This document shows, in pieces, positions 8,417 through 16,390 of a DNA stretch of 64,000 nucleotides. How positions within the stretch are numbered: position 1 is the stretch's first letter; every line of letters begins with the position of its first letter. This DNA is from Sphingomonadales bacterium 12-68-11. Lineage in GTDB: Bacteria > Pseudomonadota > Alphaproteobacteria > Sphingomonadales > Sphingomonadaceae. Made by a program: the position numbers and the translations under genes. The stretch is taken from assembly GCA_002279825.1 (NCBI GenBank), contig NCCV01000003.1:925643-989642 (forward strand). Reading direction: 5' to 3'. The notes beneath the pieces are model-generated. The model had not been told where the DNA came from and did no database searches. It worked only from the letters and a program-made list of their open reading frames with translations.

Positions 8417-10273
8417 TCAGAATTGCAATCGGGCGCCGCCGTAGACGCTCAGCCCGAGCGCGTTGGTGCCGTAGGTGACCTGATAGAACCGATCGAACAG
8501 GTTCACCGCGCGGGCGTAGAGCTCGATTCGGTCGGACAGGGTATAGGCCCCCAGCAAGTCGACGGTGACGTAAGCCGCCGTGTCTCCGCCGAAGCCCGAC
8601 GCATCGCCGTCGCGGTAACGCGCGCGGGCGGTCAGTTCGGCGCCAGCCAAGGGCCGCAGCGTGACCGACGTCGCGCCGACATAGCTCGGCCGCCCGCTTT
8701 CGGCGAAAGCGCCACCGGGCGCCGCGGCTGTTTCGTGATCGAGATACGTGAAGCTCTGACTGACGCTCAGCCATTCGGTCAGCTCGGCCGCGAGGCCGGC
8801 CTCGATCCCGCTGGCGCGGGTGCGGCCGAATTGCGCATAGCCGCCGAACGGTGGGCGGCTGCCATCGAATACGATTTCGTTGCTCTTCGTGAGCACGAAG
8901 TAGCTGGCCTGGGCGACCACCCGGCCGAAAACGAGATCGACGCCGATATCGCCGCCTTCGCTTTCCTCGACCAGCAAGCCGGGATTGCCGAAGGTCGAGT
9001 CGAATAACTGGTACAGGCCGGGCGCCTTCGCGCCTGTGCCATAGCTCGCGCGCAGCTTCGCCGGCCCCAGGTCGTAGGCCGCGGTTGCGCGGTAAGTCTG
9101 GAACCGGCCGAAGCGGCTGTTGTCGTCGAGCCGCGCGGCCGCGGTGAACGTCAGGCCCGAGAGCGGCCGGAGCGCGATCTCGAGATAGCCGGAGGCCGTG
9201 TCCGTACCCGCGCTGAGCCCCCCGAACGCCGTCGCCTGTTCGGTGCGCTCCCACTCGATCGTGCCGCCGGCCGCCACGCCGATCGCGCCGCCGCCATCGT
9301 AGCGAAGGCCGAGCGCGAGCACGTCCTTGATGCCGTCGTAGACATCCCCCTCGGGCCGATTGAAGCTGCCCAGATAGACACGCCGTGCGCGGTAGCGGCT
9401 GGCGGTCAGTTCGGCGGAAGCGGCCCCGTCGCGGCTCCGGAACGTGCCCTGCGCCGCGACCGCGTATTCGGCTTTGCCAACCGTGTCGGCAGAGTCTGAG
9501 CCGGAGTTGTCGAGGTCGGAGGCGCTATCGAGCCAGAAGCCGGTCGCCTGGAAAGCAAGCGTATCGCTCGCCGCCACACCCACGCGGCCGGAACCGCCGT
9601 ATCGCCAATAGGCGTCGTCCTCGGTGACGCCGGTGCCGGTGGCCGGATCGGTGATCGAGGGCCCGCCGTGACGATAGCCGGTCGCGGTCAGGCGGAAGTC
9701 GACCGGCCCGGTGCGGCCCAGCACGGAGGCGCCGCCGCTCAACGCCGCGTGGGCACCGCCCTCGGCTTCCAGGCTGATCGCAACGCCGTCCGCCGCCGCG
9801 CGCTTGGTCACGATGTTGATCACCCCGCCGATCGCGTCCGAGCCGTAAAGCGAGCTCTGGTTGCCGCGCAGAACCTCGATCCGCGCCACATCCGCGCTCG
9901 TCAAGTGATCGGCCTGGAACTGGGCGCTGATCAGGCTGGGATCTCCCAGTTCGATGCCGTCGACCAGCCACAGCACCTCGTCGTTGGCCGAGCCGCGCAG
10001 CGTCACGCTGGCCAGATCGCCCGGGCGATCACTCGATACCATCACCCCCGGAACATCGATCAGCGCGTCTTTGACGAACGTGATCTGGCCGCGCTCGAGC
10101 TCCCGCTCGTTGACGACCGAGACTGCACTGCCGATCTCGGCCGGGTCCTGCGTTACGCGGGAGGCGGATACCAGGATGGCGGAAGCGGCTACCGGCCGCT
10201 GCTCCTGCGCGGACAGCGAAGCGATGGCACCGGCAGCCAGAAAGCAGAAGCCCGCCGCGTACTTCATTCGCAT
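8417..10273 (-). CDS. btuB: BtuB-like TonB-dependent outer-membrane receptor
   Basis: 618 residues, close to E. coli BtuB in length. Signal peptide (MRMKYAAGFCFLAAGAIASLSA), TonB box-like ILVSASR, plug domain (ALIDVPGVMVSS and RIEVLRGNQSSLYGSDAIGG), then a barrel ending in the aromatic GGARLQF. There is no STN domain, so it is a simple transporter. It overlaps the ATPase gene upstream by 10 bp and is the last gene of a binding protein-permease-ATPase-receptor operon. Cobalamin is the likeliest ligand from the BtuB-type plug and gene order, but no cobalamin riboswitch was recognised, so heme or another metallophore is possible. Confidence 0.78.
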   Translation of the reverse strand: MRMKYAAGFCFLAAGAIASLSAQEQRPVAASAILVSASRVTQDPAEIGSAVSVVNERELERGQITFVKDALIDVPGVMVSSDRPGDLASVTLRGSANDEVLWLVDGIELGDPSLISAQFQADHLTSADVARIEVLRGNQSSLYGSDAIGGVINIVTKRAAADGVAISLEAEGGAHAALSGGASVLGRTGPVDFRLTATGYRHGGPSITDPATGTGVTEDDAYWRYGGSGRVGVAASDTLAFQATGFWLDSASDLDNSGSDSADTVGKAEYAVAAQGTFRSRDGAASAELTASRYRARRVYLGSFNRPEGDVYDGIKDVLALGLRYDGGGAIGVAAGGTIEWERTEQATAFGGLSAGTDTASGYLEIALRPLSGLTFTAAARLDDNSRFGRFQTYRATAAYDLGPAKLRASYGTGAKAPGLYQLFDSTFGNPGLLVEESEGGDIGVDLVFGRVVAQASYFVLTKSNEIVFDGSRPPFGGYAQFGRTRASGIEAGLAAELTEWLSVSQSFTYLDHETAAAPGGAFAESGRPSYVGATSVTLRPLAGAELTARARYRDGDASGFGGDTAAYVTVDLLGAYTLSDRIELYARAVNLFDRFYQVTYGTNALGLSVYGGARLQF

Positions 10274-11055
10274 TCACCAGCAACGGGTGACGTGAAATCG
10301 ACCGTCGCCGCCGGGGTCCCGGCAGCGGCGACGCGCGCATCGACGTCGAACACGCTGCGCAGCAGCGCTGCCGTCAGTGTCCGCGCGGTTGGGCCGAATG
10401 CCACCAGGCGTCCTTGATGCAGCGCCGCAACGTGGGTGGCGTAACGCGCCGCCAGAGGCAGTTCGTGGATGGCTGCCACGACCAGCTTGCCCTGGTCGGC
10501 CAGCCCCCGCAGGCGGGCCACGCTGCCCAGCGCGTGTCGCGGGTCGAGCCCGGCGAGAGGCTCGTCCGCAAGCAGCACCGCCGGATCGCCGACCAGCGCG
10601 CGCGCCAGCATCGCCCGCGCCAGTTCGCCGCCCGAGAGCGTCGTCACCGGCTGGTCGCGGTGGGCAGCCAGATCGACTTGCGCCAGGACCTCCGCCACGC
10701 GTTTCCGCATCGCGTCCGGGAGACCGCCGAACGCGGGCAGCCTCGGCGTCAGCCCAAGCGCGACCAGCCGTTCGACTGAGACCGGCCATTCGGCGCGCGG
10801 GCCCTGCGGAAGGTAAGCGCGACTGCGCGCGAGCGCGCGGCGCTCGATCCGCGCGAGCGGCACGCCATCGAGCGACACCGTTCCGCTCTCGGGCGCCAGC
10901 AAGCCGGCCAAGGCCGATAGCAGCGTGGATTTGCCGGCCCCGTTCGGCCCGATCAGCGCGACGAACTGCCCGCCTTCCAGCGCGAGGCTGACGGCATCGA
11001 CGATCGCTTTGCCGCCCCGCCTGACCGTGACTCGGTCCGCCGCCAACCGGGTCAT
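10264..11055 (-). CDS. btuD: ABC transporter ATP-binding protein (BtuD/FecE type)
   Basis: 263 residues from the ATG at 11055. Walker A GPNGAGKST (about 38-46), signature LSGGELARA, Walker B AVLLADEPLAGLD, and the switch histidine in AAIHELP are all present, so the ATPase should be active. It belongs to the iron-chelate/cobalamin import ATPase family and overlaps the FecCD-type permease by 4 bp and the receptor by 10 bp, consistent with translational coupling. It would energise the permease for periplasm-to-cytoplasm import. Confidence 0.85.
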   Translation of the reverse strand: MTRLAADRVTVRRGGKAIVDAVSLALEGGQFVALIGPNGAGKSTLLSALAGLLAPESGTVSLDGVPLARIERRALARSRAYLPQGPRAEWPVSVERLVALGLTPRLPAFGGLPDAMRKRVAEVLAQVDLAAHRDQPVTTLSGGELARAMLARALVGDPAVLLADEPLAGLDPRHALGSVARLRGLADQGKLVVAAIHELPLAARYATHVAALHQGRLVAFGPTARTLTAALLRSVFDVDARVAAAGTPAATVDFTSPVAGECE

Positions 11056-12038
11056 GGCGAGGTCCTCCGCAGCCGCAGGACCAGCCAGAAGAAGAACGGT
11101 GTCCCGGCCAAGCTGGTGAGGACCCCGAGCTTGAGCTCCAGCGCCGTCGGGATGAACCGGCTCGCCACGTCGCACAGCACCAGCAGGATCGCTCCGAACA
11201 GTGCCGCAGGCAGCAGCACCCGGCTTGGCTGGTGGCCGACGAACGGGCGCACCAGGTGAGGCGCCAGAAGGCCGATGAAGCCGATCGCGCCTGTCACCGC
11301 TGTCGCCGCGCCCACCGCCATTGCGGTCCCGGCCAGTGCGAGGAGCCGCGTGCGCGCGAGGTCGGCGCCCAGGCTCTCCGCTTGCGCCTCGCCCAAGGTG
11401 AGCACGTCGAGATCGCGCGCGGTGAGCAATAGGCACAACCAGCCCACAGCGATAAACGGTGCGGCCAGAAGGATCGCTTGCCAGTCGCGATCCGCGACCG
11501 AGCCGAGCAGCCAGGTGGTGATTTCGTAAGCGGCGTAGGGACTGGGCGCCAGGTTCAGCGCCAGGCTCAGTCCGGCCCCCATCACCCCCGACACCGCCGC
11601 GCCCGCGAGGATCATCGTCAGAGTGCCGCCGCGGCCGACCGTCAGGGTAATCGCCGCCGCCACGAACGCCCCGGCAATGCCGCACACTGGCGTCGCCAAC
11701 GCAAAGGCGGTGGAGAAGCCGAAATAGATCGCCAGCACCGCGCCCAGCGAGGCACCGGCCGAAACGCCGAGCAAGCCCGGCTCGGCGAGCGGATTGCGCA
11801 GCAGGCCCTGCAGCGCTGCGCCGGCGAGGCCGAGTGTCGCCCCGCTCACCAGAGCCAGCACCGTACGCGGCGCTCGCACTTCGCTGAGGATCAGCCAGGC
11901 GAGGCTCGGCTCGGGCGCGAAGGCGCTGGCCAGCAGTACGCGGGGATCAAGCCAGACCCGGCCGATTGCGAGCGAAAGCAAGGTGGCCGCCAGCAGCAGC
12001 GCGAGTCCGAGCGCGAGCCAGCCACGCCGCCTTACCAA
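11052..12038 (-). CDS. btuC: FecCD-family ABC permease (BtuC type)
   Basis: About 328 residues from a TTG at 12038 with a GGAGA site 7 nt upstream; a longer frame exists but its N-terminus lies inside the binding-protein gene. Family hallmarks are ALVSGATLGLAGAALQGLLRNPLAEPGLLG near residue 60 (broken here only by description), the GAIGFIGLLAPHLVRP motif and a polytopic profile of about nine or ten helices. It pairs with the ATPase downstream and the binding protein upstream. Substrate assignment to corrinoid rests on operon context. Confidence 0.83.
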   Translation of the reverse strand: MVRRRGWLALGLALLLAATLLSLAIGRVWLDPRVLLASAFAPEPSLAWLILSEVRAPRTVLALVSGATLGLAGAALQGLLRNPLAEPGLLGVSAGASLGAVLAIYFGFSTAFALATPVCGIAGAFVAAAITLTVGRGGTLTMILAGAAVSGVMGAGLSLALNLAPSPYAAYEITTWLLGSVADRDWQAILLAAPFIAVGWLCLLLTARDLDVLTLGEAQAESLGADLARTRLLALAGTAMAVGAATAVTGAIGFIGLLAPHLVRPFVGHQPSRVLLPAALFGAILLVLCDVASRFIPTALELKLGVLTSLAGTPFFFWLVLRLRRTSP

Positions 12039-12922
12039 GGAAGGTCTCCGGGTGGGACCTTTGCCAGCGCCGCGCGCAAATCCCGCACCGCATCCGCCGA
12101 CTGCGGCAGGCCGCAAGTGTAGAGCGATTCCGGGTAAGTCAGCCGGCGGCCGCGAAAAGCCTCGCGGATCACGGGATGCTCGCTCGCCGCATCGCGCAGC
12201 GATGGCCTTCCGAACCGATCTTCACCGCGCAGGATCGCCGCGGGGCGCGCCGCCAGCAGCTCCTCGAGGCCGAAGCTGGAATAGCCGGCCGCTGGCAACC
12301 GGGTGGCAAGATTGCTCGCGCCCGCGCGGCGCATGATCTCGTCGGTGAGCGTGCCGGCCCCGGGCGCGGCGGTACCGCTGCTCCACGCGACCACTTCGAT
12401 CGAGCGCGATGGCCGGGTGCGCTCGAGTTCGGCGAGCGTGCGGTCCATGTGAGCGACCAGCGCGTCGGCCCGTGCGGGCTCGCCGACCAGCGCCCCAACC
12501 TGGCGGGTGATCCGGCGGATGTCCGCGAAGCTATTCGCGGAATCGATCTCCGCCACCGGGGCGCCGACTTTGGCGGCGAGCCGCCGCATCACCGGGGTCG
12601 ACCAGGCGCTCGCCAGGATCAGGTCGGGCCGGTCGCGGATCAGTTCCTCCGCCGTGCCGTGATTGATCCGGACGCCTTCGTCGGCGCCGGGCATCAGCAC
12701 CGCAACCGGCTCGCGGGCAAGATGGGTGATCGAGGCGATCCGCTCCTTCGGGACCAGCATCAGCAACAGCAAGTCGCTGCACAAGTTGGCCGAGAAGATA
12801 CGTTGCGGCTTGCCGGGTGGCGGCTGCGGAGCACGCGGCGCCTGCGCCAGGCCGGACCAGGCAAATACCAGCAGTCCTGCGGATATCGCAGCAACGATCG
12901 CCGGGACACCCGGTCGCTTCAT
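12032..12922 (-). CDS. btuF: Periplasmic substrate-binding protein of the ABC importer (BtuF-like)
   Basis: About 296 residues from the ATG at 12922 (MKRPG), which begins a good signal peptide; an upstream ATG at 12943 is alternative. The mature start RIFSANLCSDLLLLML and the hinge-type two-domain layout are those of class III metal-chelate/cobalamin binding proteins, with LTYPESLYTCGLP near the C-terminus. It is the first gene of the four-gene import operon and overlaps the permease by 7 bp. The 246 bp upstream, shared with a divergent regulator gene, must hold the operon promoter; I could not match the conserved cobalamin riboswitch core there. Confidence 0.78.
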   Translation of the reverse strand: MKRPGVPAIVAAISAGLLVFAWSGLAQAPRAPQPPPGKPQRIFSANLCSDLLLLMLVPKERIASITHLAREPVAVLMPGADEGVRINHGTAEELIRDRPDLILASAWSTPVMRRLAAKVGAPVAEIDSANSFADIRRITRQVGALVGEPARADALVAHMDRTLAELERTRPSRSIEVVAWSSGTAAPGAGTLTDEIMRRAGASNLATRLPAAGYSSFGLEELLAARPAAILRGEDRFGRPSLRDAASEHPVIREAFRGRRLTYPESLYTCGLPQSADAVRDLRAALAKVPPGDLPW

Positions 12923-13168
12923 ATCCGATCCCCAATAGGCCAACCCGGGCCGCTATGGCGAACTGCGCCGGGTGGACGAGCCTCTGAGACTCCCCGTGCA
13001 GGCGATGACGCCAGTTATCAGACCACCTCGCGAATGGCCATCGCTCGACCGAACACCCGTAAACCTCTGGCGTATTTGTAATTATGCGAGAGTTTTCCAC
13101 CGCGAGGGCACTTCCCCCTTGCAGGCGCCTTCTGACCTAACCATCTGCTGACCATCCAGGAGGATGGT

Positions 13169-13579
13169 ATGGCTCCGATTGCCAAGCGCCAGAATGCCGA
13201 AAGCGAGAAAATCACGATCAACCTCGGGTTCGTCGATCTCGGCTCGATCGATTTGCTGGTGAAGGAAAGCGTGTTCACCAACCGGACCGATTTCATACGC
13301 TCCGCGATCCGCAACGAATTGGCGCGTCATGAGGAGATTGCCCGGCAGGTCCGCCTGCGCGACATGCCGGTGCTCGGCATCCGACATCTCGGCCGCAGCG
13401 AACTCGAAGCCGTGCGCAGCGCCGGCGAGATGTTGCACTTACGCGTGCTCGGATTGCTCAGCGTCGCCGACGACGTCGCACCCGAACTCGCGCTCGCCAC
13501 GATCAAGTCGCTTTCGATCCTCGGGGCCTTTCATGCCTCGGCGGCCGTTAAGGCCGCGCTAGCCGGCCGGACCACCTGA
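13169..13579 (+). CDS. Ribbon-helix-helix (CopG-like) transcriptional regulator
   Basis: 136 residues; the start at 13169 is fixed by AGGAGG 5 nt upstream. Residues 14-50 read as a beta-strand followed by two helices (KITINLGFVDLGSIDLL, then TNRTDFIRSAIRNEL), the ribbon-helix-helix DNA-binding fold. The C-terminal half is of unknown type and contains GMLH-like and SVADDVAPELA segments, possibly an oligomerisation domain. It is 30 bp upstream of the esterase gene on the same strand, so the two probably form an operon that this protein may autoregulate. Confidence 0.7.
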   Translation: MAPIAKRQNAESEKITINLGFVDLGSIDLLVKESVFTNRTDFIRSAIRNELARHEEIARQVRLRDMPVLGIRHLGRSELEAVRSAGEMLHLRVLGLLSVADDVAPELALATIKSLSILGAFHASAAVKAALAGRTT

Positions 13580-13609
13580 CCCGCCCCCCGTTCTGATAGG
13601 AATGTTGCC

Positions 13610-14683
13610 ATGACTTTGCCGCTCAAGAACCGGCTGACCGAAATCCTCACCCTGACTCGGGCGGGCAAGCTGCACGACGCGACCGCGATCATCCGCGGGT
13701 CGCTGGGCGCGCCCGACTTAGGCGCCGCGACGCACGCAGCGCCCGCGCGCGGCACCGCGGCGCGCGTGTGGCGGTCGCTGCCCGCGCCCTTGGCGGAGCC
13801 GCTGGCACGCGGCACGCCGCCGCGCGACACCGGGGAGCGGCTGGTCCGGAATCGCCACGCAACTCCGCGCGGGGCGCTCGACTATCTGCTCTACGCCCCG
13901 GCGAGCGCCGCTGCCCCGATGCCTCTTGTTATCATGCTGCACGGATGCACGCAGTCGGCGGAGGATTTCGCGCGCGGCACCCGGATGGACGAACGCGCCG
14001 AGGAACGCGGTTTTATCGTCGCGTATCCGGAACAGACCCAAGCCGCCAACGCACAAAAATGCTGGAACTGGTTCCGCCCGGGAGACCAGGCGAAAGACCG
14101 CGGCGAACCCGCGCTGATCGCCGGCATCACCCGCGACATCATCGCCAATCACAACGTCGACCCCGCCCGCGTCTATATTGCCGGGCTGTCCGCCGGGGGC
14201 GCGGCGGCAGCCGTGATGGCCGAGGCCTATCCCGACCTCTACGCCGCGGCGGGCATCCATTCCGGGCTCGCTTGCGGCTCGGCGCAGGACGTCATCAGCG
14301 CGTTCGCGGCGATGAAGGGCAACGGCAATCGGCGACCGCGCCAGGTCAGCCGGTACGTGCCGGTCATCACCTTCCACGGCGATCGCGACACCACCGTGCA
14401 TCCCGACAACAGCGAGCAGATCCACGGTGCCTGGGCCGCCGCTCCGGAAGCCCAGGCCCTGACGCGCAAAGTCGAGCAGGGAGTCAGCGCGGGAGGGCGC
14501 AGCTACCGCAAGACCGCGCTGGTCGATGCGAAGGGCCGCAGTTTCGCTGAAAGCTTTGCCATCGAAGGTGCCGGCCATGCCTGGGCGGGAGGCTCCCCGG
14601 CCGGATCCTACACCGACGCCAGCGGCCCGGATGCCTCACGCGAAATGCTGCGCTTCTTCCTCCAGCATCGCCTTGCGGGGTGA
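13610..14683 (+). CDS. PHB-depolymerase-family esterase (alpha/beta hydrolase)
   Basis: 357 residues. The nucleophile elbow GLSAGGAAA, acid region FHGDRDTTVHPDN and histidine region GAGHAWAGGSP give a complete catalytic triad, with an oxyanion segment LHGCTQSAEDF. These are hallmarks of the poly(3-hydroxybutyrate) depolymerase/LpqC esterase family. There is no obvious signal peptide; the N-terminus (LTEILTLTRAGKLHDATAIIR) resembles that of phasin-linked or cytosolic members. The true substrate could be a polyester oligomer or another ester such as a feruloyl ester. It ends 13 bp before the left attachment repeat of the island. Confidence 0.82.
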   Translation: MTLPLKNRLTEILTLTRAGKLHDATAIIRGSLGAPDLGAATHAAPARGTAARVWRSLPAPLAEPLARGTPPRDTGERLVRNRHATPRGALDYLLYAPASAAAPMPLVIMLHGCTQSAEDFARGTRMDERAEERGFIVAYPEQTQAANAQKCWNWFRPGDQAKDRGEPALIAGITRDIIANHNVDPARVYIAGLSAGGAAAAVMAEAYPDLYAAAGIHSGLACGSAQDVISAFAAMKGNGNRRPRQVSRYVPVITFHGDRDTTVHPDNSEQIHGAWAAAPEAQALTRKVEQGVSAGGRSYRKTALVDAKGRSFAESFAIEGAGHAWAGGSPAGSYTDASGPDASREMLRFFLQHRLAG

Positions 14684-14696
14684 GCGCTGGGGCCGA

Positions 14697-14742
14697 ATGG
14701 TGAGCCCTGCTGGGTTCGAACCAGCGACCTACTGATTAAAAG
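14697..14742 (-). repeat. attL: 46-bp copy of the tRNA-Lys 3' end
   Basis: Identical over 46 bp to 28618-28663, covering CCA, acceptor 3' strand, T arm, variable region and part of the anticodon arm of tRNA-Lys on the leftward strand. The match ends at 14742, after which the sequence diverges, so this copy is not a functional tRNA. It marks the left boundary of the island. Confidence 0.9.
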
Positions 14743-14896
14743 CCCGGTCGAGCGGCGTAATCCGGGGCCACTAATGGTCATCGGGCGGCTCGCGGGCAAG
14801 TAAAACCGCGACATTCCAGTCATTCAGCGTCAGCCAGCGGCAGCCAACGGTTGCGGCCGTTCGGTGCTCGGCGCGGTGTTTCTAGGAGAATGTCGC

Positions 14897-16111
14897 ATGG
14901 CCGTGATGAACCTGACGGAGGCCCGTATCAGGGACCTCGCCCTTGGATCGGGCATCCACCGAGACACGCAGGTGAAGGGCCTTATGGTGATCTGCCACAA
15001 GACAACGCGATCGTATGCGGTCCAGGGGGATGTGCGGCGGAACGGGCGCCACGTCCGCACAGTGCGGGTCAAGATAGACCGCTGCGATCGCATCGGGCTT
15101 CGGGATGCCCGCAACAGGGCGAAGGCGCTGATGTCTCAGATACAATCGGGCATCGATCCAACGGACGGCCCGGTCGAGACAGCGATCACCCTTGCCCGCG
15201 CGATGGACGCCCACCTGGAGGAGAAGCCGCTGAGGCCCGCAACCGTCGAGGGCTATCGGTACCACCTCAGCCAATACCTCAAGCCGTGGAAGAACAAGGC
15301 CGTGGCCGACATCTCGCGGCAGATGGTCCGTGACCTTTATGCAGACCTGAAGCGGAAGCACGGTGACACGACTGCGGCGAGCGTGATGCGGACGCTCAGG
15401 GCGGTCATCAACACGGCGATGAGGATCGACGAGACGCTCGTCAGCAACCCCGTTGCCGCGCTACGGGTGCCGCAGAACAAGCGCCGCAAGGTCGCGCCAC
15501 TGGACCTTGGGGCGTGGTGGGTGCGGGTCAATGAGCTGCCGCCGATGCGGCGTGACCTGCATGTCGCTATGCTGCTGACCGGGGCGCGCCGGTCATCGAT
15601 CCTTCAGGTCAAGCGGGAGGACGTGAACCAGGAGCGGGCGGTCCTGACGCTGACTCACATGAAGACCCAAGACGAGCCGATGCATTTGCCTTTGAGCCGC
15701 AGGCTAGCGGTGATCCTGTCCGCGCGAATGGCGATGGACGAGGCACTGAACAGCGAGTGGCTGTGGCCGTCGCCGGGGAGCAAGAGCGGGCACATCGCCG
15801 AGCCGAGGGACAAGGGCCTGCCGAGCCCGCATGAGTACAGGCACATCGCGCGGACGCTGATGATCGCGGCAGGCGTCCCCTATGCGGAGAGCGCCTTGCT
15901 CCTGGGGCAGATGCTGCCTGGGGCGTCTGGTGGGTACGTCCACGCTCATCACCTGGTCGAGCAACTCAGGCGGCACTCGCAGGCCCTAGAGGACCTCGTG
16001 TACGCGCACGCGCCGGTCAGCTTCACGCGGCTGCCGGACTGCACGCTGGTGGACCCGATGGGCTTCAAGCTCGCACTTCCCGCTCCCGAAGTGATGGTCA
16101 GCCGGGGGTAG
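14897..16111 (+). CDS. int: Tyrosine-recombinase integrase of the island
   Basis: About 404 residues from the ATG at 14897, chosen for AGGAGA 7 nt upstream (an in-frame ATG exists 33 bp earlier). The N-terminal domain (LTEARIRDLALG, DTQVKGLMV) is the DUF4102-like arm-type DNA-binding domain, residues about 100-190 are the core-binding domain, and the catalytic domain holds R231 (TGARRSS), K256, H312-x-x-R315 (PHEYRH) and the nucleophile candidate Y347 (GGYVHA). The usual LGH before the tyrosine is LGQ here. It should catalyse recombination between the tRNA-Lys attachment sites. Confidence 0.92.
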   Translation: MAVMNLTEARIRDLALGSGIHRDTQVKGLMVICHKTTRSYAVQGDVRRNGRHVRTVRVKIDRCDRIGLRDARNRAKALMSQIQSGIDPTDGPVETAITLARAMDAHLEEKPLRPATVEGYRYHLSQYLKPWKNKAVADISRQMVRDLYADLKRKHGDTTAASVMRTLRAVINTAMRIDETLVSNPVAALRVPQNKRRKVAPLDLGAWWVRVNELPPMRRDLHVAMLLTGARRSSILQVKREDVNQERAVLTLTHMKTQDEPMHLPLSRRLAVILSARMAMDEALNSEWLWPSPGSKSGHIAEPRDKGLPSPHEYRHIARTLMIAAGVPYAESALLLGQMLPGASGGYVHAHHLVEQLRRHSQALEDLVYAHAPVSFTRLPDCTLVDPMGFKLALPAPEVMVSRG

Positions 16112-16120
16112 TTTTTCGGA

Positions 16121-16156
16121 CACTCGGTCCTCCTCACAACGATGGAGGACCGAGTG
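16121..16156 (+). promoter_or_regulatory. Perfect 13-bp inverted repeat enclosing the RBS and start of the HTH gene
   Basis: CACTCGGTCCTCC (16121-16133) is the exact reverse complement of GGAGGACCGAGTG (16144-16156), with a 10-nt loop. The right arm contains the Shine-Dalgarno GGAGG and the GTG start of the downstream HTH gene. It could be an RNA hairpin that hides the ribosome-binding site, or a dyad operator for the HTH protein itself. Confidence 0.75.
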
Positions 16157-16387
16157 ACCGAGCTGACGATAGAGGCCATACGCGCAGTCGTGCGCGAGGA
16201 GCTCGGTAGGCCCGTGAGCCCCTGGCTCGATACCGAGGCCGCTGCCGCATATCTCGGGTCGACGCCGGGCACGCTCAAGAACTGGCGGGCGACCGGCCAG
16301 GGTCCCAAATACCACTTCGTGCAGTCGCGCCTTGTTCGCTACCACGTCGAGGAGCTGGACCGGTTCGTCCGCACAGGCGAGCGCTGA
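16154..16387 (+). CDS. AlpA/excisionase-type helix-turn-helix protein
   Basis: About 77 residues from GTG 16154 (GGAGG 5 nt upstream); an ATG at 16142 would add four residues. The core reads WLDTEAAAAYLGSTPGTLKN followed by WRATGQGPKYH and a C-terminal RYHVEELDRFV, the winged-helix excisionase/HTH_17 pattern in which the last segment is the wing and terminal helix. It lies 42 bp after the integrase stop and on the same strand, as expected for an excisionase or AlpA-like directionality/activation factor. Its start site is enclosed in a perfect inverted repeat. Confidence 0.8.
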   Translation: MTELTIEAIRAVVREELGRPVSPWLDTEAAAAYLGSTPGTLKNWRATGQGPKYHFVQSRLVRYHVEELDRFVRTGER

Positions 16388-16390
16388 GCG

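Noticed and set aside
12923..13168. Possible cobalamin riboswitch upstream of the btuF-like gene
   Set aside because: On the leftward strand there is a GGGAAG and GGTGGAAAA stretch that recalls part of the core, but the conserved CCGC-ACTGT-type segment and a convincing B12 box are missing. A covariance search would settle it.
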